From: Natrinema gelatinilyticum
Lineage (GTDB): Archaea; Halobacteriota; Halobacteria; Halobacteriales; Natrialbaceae
Reading direction: 5' to 3'
Assembly (NCBI RefSeq): GCF_024266705.1
Contig: NZ_CP100756.1
Coordinates: forward strand, 992,001 to 1,056,000
DNA: 64,000 nt
This document shows, piece by piece, positions 51,696 to 59,909 of this stretch (within the stretch, counting starts at the first letter, position 1; the number at the start of each line of letters is the position of its first letter). The position numbers and the translations under genes are program-made. The notes below the pieces were generated by a model. That model made no database searches, was not told the origin of the DNA, and saw only the letters and a program-made list of their open reading frames with translations.

Positions 51696-52443
51696 TTGTC
51701 CTCTTCGACTTTGCAGCGACAGTTCAGCAGTATCAACAATCACCTACGGAAGAGCGTCCTCCATTTGGCCGACAGTGACTGATCAGGTGAGTCCGTCGTC
51801 CTCGTCGGCGGTAAGCAAACACCATCGTGGGACCTCGACGTCGCGTTCGACGTCGTCCAACTTCGAGACCGGGTAGCGATCATAGACTGCGTCGAGACGA
51901 CCGACGTCAGTTGCGTCGTCGTCGACGGAAAGGAGGCCGACCGACTCGAGACGGTCGCGTCCATCTTCGACAATCGGATCGGCGCCAGTCAGACGCGGGA
52001 CGAACCGGAGGAGCGACCGACGGACGAACCGAAGGTCGAACCAAAAGAACCATCGAATCCGGACGATCGGGACGGCGAACTCGAACTGGTCGACGGCGCC
52101 GTGACCGCCGGAGCCAACATCGGCGAAGCCACCATCGGCGAAGCCACAGTCTCGACGGGAGACGCTCGTTGGGCCTGAGCGGACTCGGGCTGGGCTCATC
52201 GTCGACAAGCTCCTCGACAACGCGGTCACACACGCGATACCGGACCCGACCGTCGAAATTTCGGCCACGTGCGAGGACGACCGGGTCCGGATCGCGTTCG
52301 CCGACGACGGACCCGGCATTCCGCCCGGCGAAATCGACGTCGGAATCGGTGAAAGCGATATTATCGAGTTCACACAGCAGCGGACTCAGGCTCTGACTGG
52401 GCCGCTGGATGATCGACAGCTACGGCGGCCACGTTTCGTTTAT

Positions 52444-53802
52444 CAGCGGACAAGGCGAATACCCCGAGGCTTGACCTCGAGGATGAAGCCGACAACTCGT
52501 GATACAAACCACTAAGTGAACACATTACTTATCAAGAGTCAGCGATGGAACATAGTCACCGCTACCACGCTTACCCGACACAGGAGGTAGCGGAGCAACT
52601 GGAACACCATCTCGACGTTCATCGCCAACTCTACAACCACGTCAAATGGGACTACGAGAACAGTCCTGAAGATGACAAGCCGAGTGAGTACGGCCAGAAC
52701 AACAAACTCCCCGAATGGAAACGCAAGTGGCCGCTGTTCGGAGAAATGCACTCGAAAGCCGCCCAAGCCACCGTCGCTCGCTTCCATCGGAACCTCTCGA
52801 ACCTTCGCAAGAAGAAAGAGAAGGGATACAAAGTCGGTCAGCTCACACGGCAAGCACCCAGCGATTACCGAAGTGTGACGTACAACCAGTCCGGCTTCGA
52901 CCTTGATGAAAAGAGGGGCCGCGACAGGTTCGCTTACGTCCGCTTCAGCAAAATCGGCTGGGTCAAAATCCGCTACCATCGCCCGATTCCTGACCGTGCT
53001 TCCATCAAGGAAGTTACATTCAAGAAAGAGACGACCGGTGAGTGGTTCGTCTCCTTCGGATTGGAAACCGACGATACTGACCTTCCCGAGAAACCCGGCG
53101 TGAACTCGCTCGATGCGAGCAACAGCGTCGGAGTTGACCTTGGCATCCTCAACTACATCCACACGAGCGATGGGAAGACCGTGGAATGGCTCAACCTCGA
53201 AGACGAATACGACCGACTCCGCCGCGAACAACGCGAACTCTCGCGGAAGGAGAAGGGGTCAAACAACTACGAGAAACAACGGAAGAAGGTCGCCAAGGTC
53301 AAGCGTCACATTCGTCGGAAGGTGCTGGACTACCAGCGCAAGATAACGACGTGGCTCGTCACGGAGTACGATGCCGTGTTCGTGGAAGACCTCAACGTGG
53401 CTGGGATGCTTCAGGGCAATGGGAACGCTCGGAACAAGCAGGATGCGGCGTGGAGACAGTTCATCACACTCCTCGAATACAAGGCCGACCTGTACGGCTG
53501 TCACGTCAAGCAGGTTGAAGCGCGAGGCACTACTAAAGAGTGTGCATCGTGCGGTGTGGAAACAGCGAAACCCATCTGGGTCAGAGAACACTCCTGTCCC
53601 TCGTGCGGATTCGAGACGGACAGAGACGCGAATGCGGCGATGAACGTCCTACAACGCGGCTTTTCTGAACTAGGGCTGGGATGGCCCGAATCAACGCCCG
53701 TGGAGACTGTGACCGCTACGGACACCGCTGATTTCCAGCGCGTGTCTGCAAGTCACGTCGTAGAAACGGGAAGCCTCGGGGCGTGACCCCGAGGCGATTC
53801 AC
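52444..53802 (+). mobile_element. IS1341-type (TnpB-only) element
   Basis: The boundaries are inferred by joining the histidine-kinase frame: sequence ending TTTAT at 52439-52443 resumes in frame at 53803. The left end has CGAGG/CCTCG (52465-52479) and the right end a perfect 9-bp hairpin GCCTCGGGG-CGTGA-CCCCGAGGC (53773-53795); both ends resemble each other. Only tnpB is present; there is no TnpA. Elements of this type need TnpA in trans and insert 3' of a short T-rich motif, here TTTAT. Confidence 0.8.
52545..53786 (+). CDS. tnpB: RNA-guided endonuclease TnpB
   Basis: A 413-residue TnpB (MEHSHRYHAYPTQEVAEQLE). The RuvC catalytic residues are intact: Asp198 in VGVDLGIL, Glu281 in VFVEDLNV and Asp361 in TDRDANAAMN. 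The zinc knuckle CASCG...CPSCG (Cys333, 336, 351, 354) lies between the last two. The N-terminal OB/helical region is complete. TnpB cuts DNA next to the element's insertion motif, guided by an RNA made from the right end, which helps the element persist. The stop codon lies inside the right-end hairpin loop. It appears functional. Confidence 0.95.
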   Translation: MEHSHRYHAYPTQEVAEQLEHHLDVHRQLYNHVKWDYENSPEDDKPSEYGQNNKLPEWKRKWPLFGEMHSKAAQATVARFHRNLSNLRKKKEKGYKVGQLTRQAPSDYRSVTYNQSGFDLDEKRGRDRFAYVRFSKIGWVKIRYHRPIPDRASIKEVTFKKETTGEWFVSFGLETDDTDLPEKPGVNSLDASNSVGVDLGILNYIHTSDGKTVEWLNLEDEYDRLRREQRELSRKEKGSNNYEKQRKKVAKVKRHIRRKVLDYQRKITTWLVTEYDAVFVEDLNVAGMLQGNGNARNKQDAAWRQFITLLEYKADLYGCHVKQVEARGTTKECASCGVETAKPIWVREHSCPSCGFETDRDANAAMNVLQRGFSELGLGWPESTPVETVTATDTADFQRVSASHVVETGSLGA

Positions 53803-53822
53803 TCAGTCGGACATGGATGGCA
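53650..53822 (+). ncRNA. Predicted omega/re-RNA of the TnpB element
   Basis: In TnpB systems the guide RNA comes from the tnpB 3' end and right element end, with the guide just beyond the element. The right-end hairpin (53773-53795) and the boundary at 53802 predict a scaffold to 53802 and a guide at about 53803-53822, which is histidine-kinase pseudogene sequence. The 5' limit is a guess. RNA existence was not shown. Confidence 0.45.
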
Positions 53823-53889
53823 ACCGGGTCGAGGCGGCGCCCCTGGAGCCGGCGGACGAATCGTAGTCCGATCAGACCGGGTCTCGAAA

Positions 53890-55031
53890 ATAGCTCTCCA
53901 AGGAGGACCCTGTTCGGTAATTCGCTGACTGATCCAACTCTTTGCTGGCTATCGATTATTCTGTCGATGTAAGTGTGAAAGTGGCCGGTGATGGCGGTTT
54001 AAGTGTGCAATCCCAAACGCCCTCACCAGCCGATGTACTAGACGACGTACCTGTCACAAACATCCTTCGGTCGGCAAAGCGCCGCGTCCTTGCGGCGCTT
54101 GACCTATCAGTTCTCGATGAGTGGATGGACGACGGGCCGGGTCGAAATCCATGTTATCCTCGCTCACAGATGATGCGTGGGCTACTGTTGTGCACCGCCG
54201 AGACGAAGTTCCAGTTCAGAGAACTCAAGGACTGTTTCGATTCGGTTCTCGGGTGTCTCATCTGCGGATTTGCAGATGAGACGCCTGTATTGAGTACGAT
54301 TTGGGAGTTTTGGAACCGCGTGCAGCCGTTCATCCAACGGCTGTTCGACTATCTCGTTCGGCTTCTCGATGAGATCGGCTTCTACGGCTCCCGGTTCGTG
54401 TTCGATTCAACGCATCTGGAGTGCCTACGCACCGACCCCGACGGTGCGTGGGCGTGGGATTCTATCGATCAGCAGTGGGTCTACGGATATGGGTTGCTTG
54501 TCGCGGTCGACTGCGCCAGCGGGAAGATCGCTGGCGCAGTCGTTACCCAGCGCAAACAGCATCCAGAAACAGTGACACTCGAGTGTTTTGACCGGCTGAG
54601 TGAAAATACGACGGTAACGGAAGTTTTGGGCGATTCGGCGTACGATACGCTCGAATTCCATGAGGAGTGTCTCGATGACGGCACTCTTCCAATCTGTACG
54701 TATAACCCGCGGAACACGGCTGAACCGCTGGATATCGTATTCCGAGTAGAGGCGTTGGTAGAAGAATACGATGTCCAGCTCCATCGTGAAGCGCTCGAGG
54801 CAGCGTTCGCCGACCGTATCGTCGGCGAACGCTTCTTCAGCGGACTCAAAGAGGATGAGCGAAATCTGACATTCCGTGTTCGTGGCCGTCGCCGCGTCGA
54901 AACTCACGTTGGACTTGTCTTGATTGATCGACTTGTCACAGCGCTAGCCAACCGACTCGATGATCCAACTGCTAATCTCCGGAGAACGAAACTGTGGTGA
55001 TTACCGAACAGGGTCCTCCGACGAGAGCTAT
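53890..55031 (+). mobile_element. Insertion sequence with about 31-bp terminal repeats, 1142 bp
   Basis: The 20-bp sequence GGAGGACCCTGTTCGGTAAT occurs at 53902-53921 and inverted at 55000-55019. Outside it, after a 3-nt spacer that differs, ATAGCTCTC is also repeated in inverse at 53890-53898 and 55023-55031. No direct target duplication is seen outside these ends. It holds one transposase gene. Its right end lies 56 bp before gnd. Confidence 0.85.
53942..55000 (+). CDS. DDE transposase of a haloarchaeal IS (IS4/IS5-like superfamily)
   Basis: A 352-residue transposase. Acidic catalytic candidates are Asp in FVFDSTHLECL, Asp in VLGDSAYDTLEF and Glu in GERFFSGLKEDER, the order of the IS4/IS5 group. 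N-terminal VTNILRSAKRRVLAALDLSV and SQMMRGLLLCTAETKFQFRE look like the DNA-binding part. The start is a TTG at 53942 as read; a GTG slightly downstream is possible. The frame is complete to TGA at 55000. The family name could not be set more precisely. Confidence 0.85.
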   Translation: MLAIDYSVDVSVKVAGDGGLSVQSQTPSPADVLDDVPVTNILRSAKRRVLAALDLSVLDEWMDDGPGRNPCYPRSQMMRGLLLCTAETKFQFRELKDCFDSVLGCLICGFADETPVLSTIWEFWNRVQPFIQRLFDYLVRLLDEIGFYGSRFVFDSTHLECLRTDPDGAWAWDSIDQQWVYGYGLLVAVDCASGKIAGAVVTQRKQHPETVTLECFDRLSENTTVTEVLGDSAYDTLEFHEECLDDGTLPICTYNPRNTAEPLDIVFRVEALVEEYDVQLHREALEAAFADRIVGERFFSGLKEDERNLTFRVRGRRRVETHVGLVLIDRLVTALANRLDDPTANLRRTKLW

Positions 55032-55087
55032 CCGGCCAGCCGCCACGAATCGCAACCACTACCACATCAGCCGGCCGACCCCTACCC

Positions 55088-55987
55088 ATGCAACTGGGGC
55101 TGATCGGACTCGGACGCATGGGACAGATCGTCGTCGAGCGAACGCTCGCGGCGGACCACGACGTCGTCGCCTTCGACCTAGACGAGGACGCGGTCTCGAG
55201 AGCCGCCGATGCCGGTGCCGAGCCGGCCAATTCGCTCGAGGATTTCGTCGGACGGCTCGATACGGAAAAACGCATCTGGGTGATGGTCCCCGCTGGCGAC
55301 GCGGTCGACGTAATCCTCGAGGAACTCGAGCTCCACCTGAACGGCGACGACATCGTCGTCGACGGCGGTAATTCGTTCTTCGAGGACTCCGTGCGCCGCG
55401 CCGAGTCCTGCTCCGCAGCCTACCTCGACTGTGGCACCTCCGGCGGCCCGGCCGGCGCCGAACTGGGATTTTCGCTGATGGTCGGCGGCTCCCAGTGGGC
55501 CTACGACGAACTCGAGCCCGTTTTCGACGCCGTCGCGACCGGTCCCGACGGCCACGAGCGAATGGGTGCCGCCGGCGCCGGTCACTACGTCAAAATGATT
55601 CACAACGGCGTCGAGTACGCGCTGATGCAGGCCTACGGCGAGGGATTCGAGTTGCTTCACGAGGGACGGTACGACCTCGACCTCGAGAACGTGGCGTCGG
55701 TCTGGAACAACGGTGCGGTGATTCGATCCTGGCTACTCGAGCTCTGCGAGGAGGCCTTCCGCGAGGAAGGGACCGATCTCGGAACCGTCGCGGACCGCAT
55801 CGAGGGCGGTTCGACCGGCACCTGGACCGTCCGTGAAGGCCTCGAACAGGAGGTTCCCCTGCCGCTGATCTACACGGCGCTGTCCGAACGCTTCGGGTCG
55901 CGGGCCGACGACGGTCGATTCGCACGACGGCTCGCGAACCGGCTCCGGTACGGCTTCGGTCGTCACGACGTCCCCCGACGAGAGTAA
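55088..55987 (+). CDS. gnd: 6-phosphogluconate dehydrogenase, decarboxylating
   Basis: A 299-residue enzyme of the short archaeal/bacterial form (MQLGLIGLGRMGQIVVERTL). The NAD(P) motif is GLIGLGRMG (residues 4-12). VDGGNSFFEDSVRRAE and LDCGTSGGPAGAELGFSLMV are the substrate motifs, and the catalytic KMIHNGVEYALMQAYGEGFE is intact. It oxidises and decarboxylates 6-phosphogluconate to ribulose 5-phosphate, the haloarchaeal route to pentoses. An IS ends 56 bp upstream, so its promoter may have been replaced by IS sequence. Confidence 0.96.
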   Translation: MQLGLIGLGRMGQIVVERTLAADHDVVAFDLDEDAVSRAADAGAEPANSLEDFVGRLDTEKRIWVMVPAGDAVDVILEELELHLNGDDIVVDGGNSFFEDSVRRAESCSAAYLDCGTSGGPAGAELGFSLMVGGSQWAYDELEPVFDAVATGPDGHERMGAAGAGHYVKMIHNGVEYALMQAYGEGFELLHEGRYDLDLENVASVWNNGAVIRSWLLELCEEAFREEGTDLGTVADRIEGGSTGTWTVREGLEQEVPLPLIYTALSERFGSRADDGRFARRLANRLRYGFGRHDVPRRE

Positions 55988-56202
55988 GCGAGACGAGGGC
56001 CTGTCCGTCGCTCGAGTACGGTCCCGTCCGTCCCGCAACGATCGGCCTCGAGGATAGCTGCGGGCCAGTATCGGCATCGAAGTCTCGAAACGGAATTCAC
56101 CGTCGTGCTCGAAGTGCGGGTGCCCTCCCAACCAATCGCTCCTACACACGGCAATTGTTCACACAGTTCATTCTACGTGCCGGAATCGTTGCCAAACACG
56201 AT

Positions 56203-56226
56203 ATTATAATAGTAATTATAATTTTT
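56203..56226 (+). promoter_or_regulatory. AT-rich promoter of the GH5 gene
   Basis: ATTATAATAGTAATTATAAT is a long AT tract in a GC-rich genome. The second TATA-like element (about 56215-56222) lies roughly 30 nt before ATG 56251, and the first would serve a start near 56227. One of these is probably the promoter of the cellulase. Confidence 0.5.
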
Positions 56227-56250
56227 ATGGATAGTTGTTCGCACTGCGTT

Positions 56251-58455
56251 ATGGATTTAGGTCACACACGACGCGACATTTTGAAAATATCTGCGGCCGG
56301 CACGGTCCTCGGTGCGGGACTCGTCGGGAACACCGCGAGCGCGATGGCAGCAGGAGCCCCGTTCGGTGACGGTGTCAACCTGCAGCCGTCGTACTTCTGC
56401 GGCGGCACCGGTCAGGACATCGGCTGGGACCTGATGGAGCAGTATCCAGCCGTTCAGACCGTCCGGATCGAAATCGAGCCGTTTTCGTTCGGCGACGTCG
56501 ATACGACGGTCGAGGACGCCAGACGCTGGATCGACGAGGCCGCCGAAAACGGGTACGAGGTAATCGCCACGTACCACCACGACCCGGACAACGGGTCCGC
56601 GAACCCATCGGCATTGCAACGGGCGGCGGACTTCTGGGTCGATCACTATGGTACCCTCTCGCAGAACTCCTCGTTCGCGATCAACCTGATGAACGAGTGG
56701 GGCGATCACAGCGTCTCCGCGAGCGCGTACGCGTCGGCGTACACCGACGCCATCGGTACCGTTCGCACCGACACGAGCTACACCGGGCCGCTCGTCTGTG
56801 ATGCCCCCGGGTGGGGCCAGGGAACACATCGACTCGCACGCGCCGTCGAACACATCGACGACGGCGATCTCATCCTCTCCGCGCACGTTTATCCGAGCGG
56901 ATACAACGCGACGACCGGAGAATCGCTCCAGCCGATCCATCTGGACGTCATGGACGAGACCGACTACCCCTGCATGATCGGCGAGTTCGGCACCGACGCG
57001 GGGACTGCCGGTGCCGACTGGTCGGCTATCGTCGACCATGCCAAGGCGCTCGGCTGGCCGGTCATCGCCTGGGCATGGAACGGCGACGGCACGGCGGAGA
57101 GGATGAACATGGCCGATCCATACTGGGGCGACGCGTGTCACGGGCCCTACTCCGAGTCGTCGTACTTCGCCGTCGTCTACGACAAACTCGGCGACGGCAG
57201 TGGCAGCGGCGAGATCGGCGGGAGCGTCGAGCCGACGGCCACGATCACCCCTGGCGCGACCGACCCGTCGGTCGGCGAGACGATGTCCTTCGATGCCAGC
57301 GGCTCGAGCGACGGTGACGGCACGGTCGAGCGCTACGAGTGGACGTTCAGCGACGGGACGACGATGGGCGAACGCGTCGAGCACGCCTTCGACGAACCGG
57401 GCGAATACGAGGTCCTGCTGACGGTCACCGATGACGCGGAAGCGGCTGCTAGCGACGCGGTCGCGATCACGGTCTCGGCGGAGTCGGATCCCGGCGTCCC
57501 AGCGAATCTCGGGATCGTTGCGACGACAGCGACGGCGATCACGCTCGAGTGGGGCGACGTCGACGGTGTCGATCGCTACGTCGTCTCCGTCGACGGATCT
57601 GCGGATCACGAGACGTCCGAGACGTCGACGACGATCGACGGACTCGAGCCGGACACACGCTACGAGATCGCCGTCGTCGATGGGGACGCTAAATCCGTCA
57701 CGAAGACGATATCCGTCGCGACCGAGAAAGCCGACGGCGTCGACGAGCGGGTGAACGCCGAGATACAACCGAGCACGACGTCGCCATCCGTCGGCGAGCG
57801 CGTCGGTTTCAACGCCGTGGAGACGGCTGGAAAGAGCTCCTGGATCACCGAACTCGCGTGGGCCCTCGGCGACGGCACGACGGCGTCGGGCTGGTGGAAC
57901 GCCCACACGTACGACTCGCCGGGCACGTACACCGTCGCGCTGACCGCGACCGATAACGAGGGAATCGCCACGACCCACGAGATCGGTATCAGCGTCAGGG
58001 CCGACGGGACCGTCGGTGACGATAGAACGGACGGGAGGAGCCGAGACGATGGTGCCACCGATGACGATGGGTCCGACAGCGGCGATGCAGCCGACGAATA
58101 CGGCAGGTCTACCGGAAACGGCGAATCAACTGACGGACTGAACGCCGAGGTTCGACCGAGTACGACGTCGCCATCCGTCGGCGAGCGCGTCGGTTTCAAC
58201 GTCGTGGACACGACCGATCGCAACGCCTGGATAACCGCACTGCGGTGGGATCTCGGCGACGGCACGACGGCGTCAGGCTGGTACATCGCCTACGCCTACG
58301 ACTCGCCGGGTACGTACACCGTCGCGCTGACCGCAACTGACAGTGAGGGGACCACCACGACCCACGAAATAAAGATCAGCGTGTTACGATACCGACGTCG
58401 TCGGCCCGCGTTCCCGTCCGACCGTCCGATAGAGCGAGAGAATCACCACGTATGA
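56251..58455 (+). CDS. Tat-exported GH5 cellulase with PKD and FN3 modules
   Basis: About 734 residues (MDLGHTRRDILKISAAGTVL). A Tat signal (RRDILKISAAGTVLGAGLVG) is followed by a GH5 domain: acid/base Glu149 in FAINLMNEWGD, His-Tyr in LSAHVYPSG, nucleophile Glu245 in MIGEFGTDA, and Trp in VIAWAWNGDG. Then come a PKD domain (about 330-410), an FN3 domain (415-495), a PKD-like domain (505-590), an acidic linker and a second near-identical PKD-like domain (625-705). It would act outside the cell on beta-glucan. The C-terminal tail (LRYRRRRPAFPSDRP) is basic, with no surface-anchoring PGF motif. ATG 56251 is preferred; ATG 56227 adds eight residues. Confidence 0.92.
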   Translation: MDLGHTRRDILKISAAGTVLGAGLVGNTASAMAAGAPFGDGVNLQPSYFCGGTGQDIGWDLMEQYPAVQTVRIEIEPFSFGDVDTTVEDARRWIDEAAENGYEVIATYHHDPDNGSANPSALQRAADFWVDHYGTLSQNSSFAINLMNEWGDHSVSASAYASAYTDAIGTVRTDTSYTGPLVCDAPGWGQGTHRLARAVEHIDDGDLILSAHVYPSGYNATTGESLQPIHLDVMDETDYPCMIGEFGTDAGTAGADWSAIVDHAKALGWPVIAWAWNGDGTAERMNMADPYWGDACHGPYSESSYFAVVYDKLGDGSGSGEIGGSVEPTATITPGATDPSVGETMSFDASGSSDGDGTVERYEWTFSDGTTMGERVEHAFDEPGEYEVLLTVTDDAEAAASDAVAITVSAESDPGVPANLGIVATTATAITLEWGDVDGVDRYVVSVDGSADHETSETSTTIDGLEPDTRYEIAVVDGDAKSVTKTISVATEKADGVDERVNAEIQPSTTSPSVGERVGFNAVETAGKSSWITELAWALGDGTTASGWWNAHTYDSPGTYTVALTATDNEGIATTHEIGISVRADGTVGDDRTDGRSRDDGATDDDGSDSGDAADEYGRSTGNGESTDGLNAEVRPSTTSPSVGERVGFNVVDTTDRNAWITALRWDLGDGTTASGWYIAYAYDSPGTYTVALTATDSEGTTTTHEIKISVLRYRRRRPAFPSDRPIERENHHV

Positions 58456-59290
58456 CCCTCCCGTACTGAACGGTTCCAGTGACCACAAATGTTCGATACT
58501 ATTCGAGGAGCCGACCGAAAATCACGGGGTTTCGGCCGACGGCTCGGGCGACGGGCTGAACGGAACCGGCTCAGAGACGGGACGAATCGCCGTCGGACAG
58601 GGTCGCCGGCCGATCGAGACCCGCCATCTCTGGTGGGGATACAATCGCAATGTGTGGGCCGTTGACTACAGTTTTCGCTTGCTTATAATTGGGACGCTCA
58701 CGACTGTGAGAGGGTCTTTTTACGTGAGCATGTGACGTATTAGATAAGTGTCCGGGGTTGGAACCGGCCACAGTGTCGTCAGAGCCCGAGTTTCAGAAGG
58801 ACTCTTGTGGGGTTGAGACGGTACGAAGGAACCGAATACGTCGAGCGACCTCGAGGTTCCAGAGAGCCCGCTGGAAGGGTAAAAGAATTAGAATGTAAGG
58901 GAGGGGACGGTCGTTGCCAGTATCGGGATTCATCCTCGCGTGATTTGCCAGTGCTCGTTGACCGCCCCGAAGTCCGTCGACGTGCACCCTCGAATCATAT
59001 CGTCACTGGCGAGGTTGAGAGCAGCGCCGTACTTGTCGTACTCGGCGAACGGACCCCTCCAGGGATCGACGTCGATCACGACCGTCTCTCGAGCCACTCG
59101 GTAGAGAACCTCCAACCTGAATGCCTCTTTGTCTAGTTCAAAAAATGACGCTGGAGTTCCGCAGGCTGTCCTAGCGAGCGAACTGCCCCCTGCTTCGTTC
59201 TCTGAGGGGCCCTGCTGACCTGGAGCAGTCTGTGATCACATACAGCAGTAGTGTCAAAAGTATTATTCCCATCAGGGGTACGATCAAATC
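58456..59290. other. 835-bp stretch with a possible degraded minus-strand gene
   Basis: On the minus strand, 59115-58930 encodes MEVLYRVARETVVIDVDPWR and GPFAEYDKYGAALNLASDDM then FGAVNEHWQITRG before a stop; an overlapping frame covers 58987-58793. These look like pieces of a decayed gene, family not recognised. 58640-58740 is AT-rich with GTTTTCGCTTGCTTATAATT (about 58669-58688), perhaps promoter-like. No RNA gene was noticed. Confidence 0.45.
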
Positions 59291-59293
59291 ACG

Positions 59294-59596
59294 TCACTCC
59301 GCGGTGACGTAGGTGAGGAAGACCAGCGCAACGGTCTGGATCGCGCGGAGGACGGCTACGGACTGCTGGACGCCTAGGGAATCGGCATAGAGCATCCCGC
59401 TGCTGAAAAAGAAGTAAATGGCGAGGACATTTTCCAGGAGCATCGCAACGCCAAACACGGCCAGTCCTGCAGTCATCTTGGACCCGAACGTTCGGTAGTT
59501 GCGCGTCCAGATGACCGTTACTACCGTCAAGAGGAGAACGTTCACCCCCGAGAGGACGGTCGCTCCCAGCATCCAGGGGCCCATCGTACCCGCCAT
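59294..59596 (-). CDS. Small three-helix membrane protein (DUF7521-like)
   Basis: A 100-residue protein (MAGTMGPWMLGATVLSGVNV) with three hydrophobic helices (VLLLTVVTVIWT, LAVFGVAMLLENVLAIYFFF and VLRAIQTVALVFLTYVTAE). The FGSKMTAG loop and LENVLAIYFFFSSGML are typical of the haloarchaeal membrane family I recall as DUF7521, which is usually encoded with an ArsR-like regulator, as here. It directly follows the regulator gene without a gap. Confidence 0.8.
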   Translation of the reverse strand: MAGTMGPWMLGATVLSGVNVLLLTVVTVIWTRNYRTFGSKMTAGLAVFGVAMLLENVLAIYFFFSSGMLYADSLGVQQSVAVLRAIQTVALVFLTYVTAE

Positions 59597-59869
59597 TCAC
59601 ATCGCCTCCAGAACGGTTTCGAACTCCTCGCGGTGGTATTCGAACTGATCGGTCAGGAAGTACAACCTCCCGTACTCGTCGCCGCCGGATTCGATAACAT
59701 CATGTTTCTGTAGCATATCGAGGTGGTGTCGCACTGTATTGTAATCTACGTCGAGGCACTCCGCGAGCTGATTGGCGTTCCGGGGTCGGTCGTCGAGAGC
59801 GGCGATGATGCGCGCACGGTTCTCGCCACCACGTGTACCAACTAGGAGGTACCAGAGTGCCTTCTCCAT
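59597..59869 (-). CDS. ArsR-type winged-helix regulator
   Basis: A 90-residue winged helix (MEKALWYLLVGTRGGENRAR). HTH: RARIIAALDDRPRNANQLAE, recognition LDVDYNTVRHHLDMLQKHDV, wing GGDEYGRLYFLTDQ. The start WYLLVGTRGGENR is typical of haloarchaeal ArsR proteins coupled to small membrane proteins. It lies downstream of the sulfite-oxidase-like gene on the same strand (about 40 bp) and may regulate it or its own partner. Confidence 0.92.
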   Translation of the reverse strand: MEKALWYLLVGTRGGENRARIIAALDDRPRNANQLAECLDVDYNTVRHHLDMLQKHDVIESGGDEYGRLYFLTDQFEYHREEFETVLEAM

Positions 59870-59909
59870 CCATACGTGCTCTTGTTTCAGGGGATTATGA
59901 GTCCAGTGG

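Larger units (their letters stand above)
50738..51756 (-). mobile_element. IS1595-family insertion sequence, 1019 bp
   Basis: Ends are imperfect terminal inverted repeats beginning CGCTCTTGCGTAG at 50738 and CGCTCTTCCGTAG on the opposite strand at 51756, continuing to ATTGTTGAT. The 8-bp target duplication TCCTCCAT is present on both sides (50730-50737 and 51757-51764) in direct orientation, which fixes the boundaries. It carries one transposase gene on the minus strand. It looks recent because ends and duplication are intact. Confidence 0.93.
51765..53866 (+). pseudogene. Decayed histidine-kinase gene split by a TnpB element
   Basis: The pieces are as follows. Frame 1 (from about 51765 to 52178) encodes a receiver-like segment (SVVLVGGKQTPSWDLDVAFD; DRLETVASIFDNRIGASQTR), with a TGA at 51780 near its start. 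The HATPase domain follows in another frame from 52180 (LIVDKLLDNAVTHAIPDPTV; IAFADDGPGIPPGEI). A third frame gives HSSGLRL, a TGA, then LGRWMIDSYGGHVSFI. After the inserted element the frame resumes at 53803 (QSDMDGNRVEAAPLEPADES) to a TAG at 53864-53866. The HisKA region with the phosphoacceptor is gone. There are several frameshifts, two stops and two mobile elements. Confidence 0.85.
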
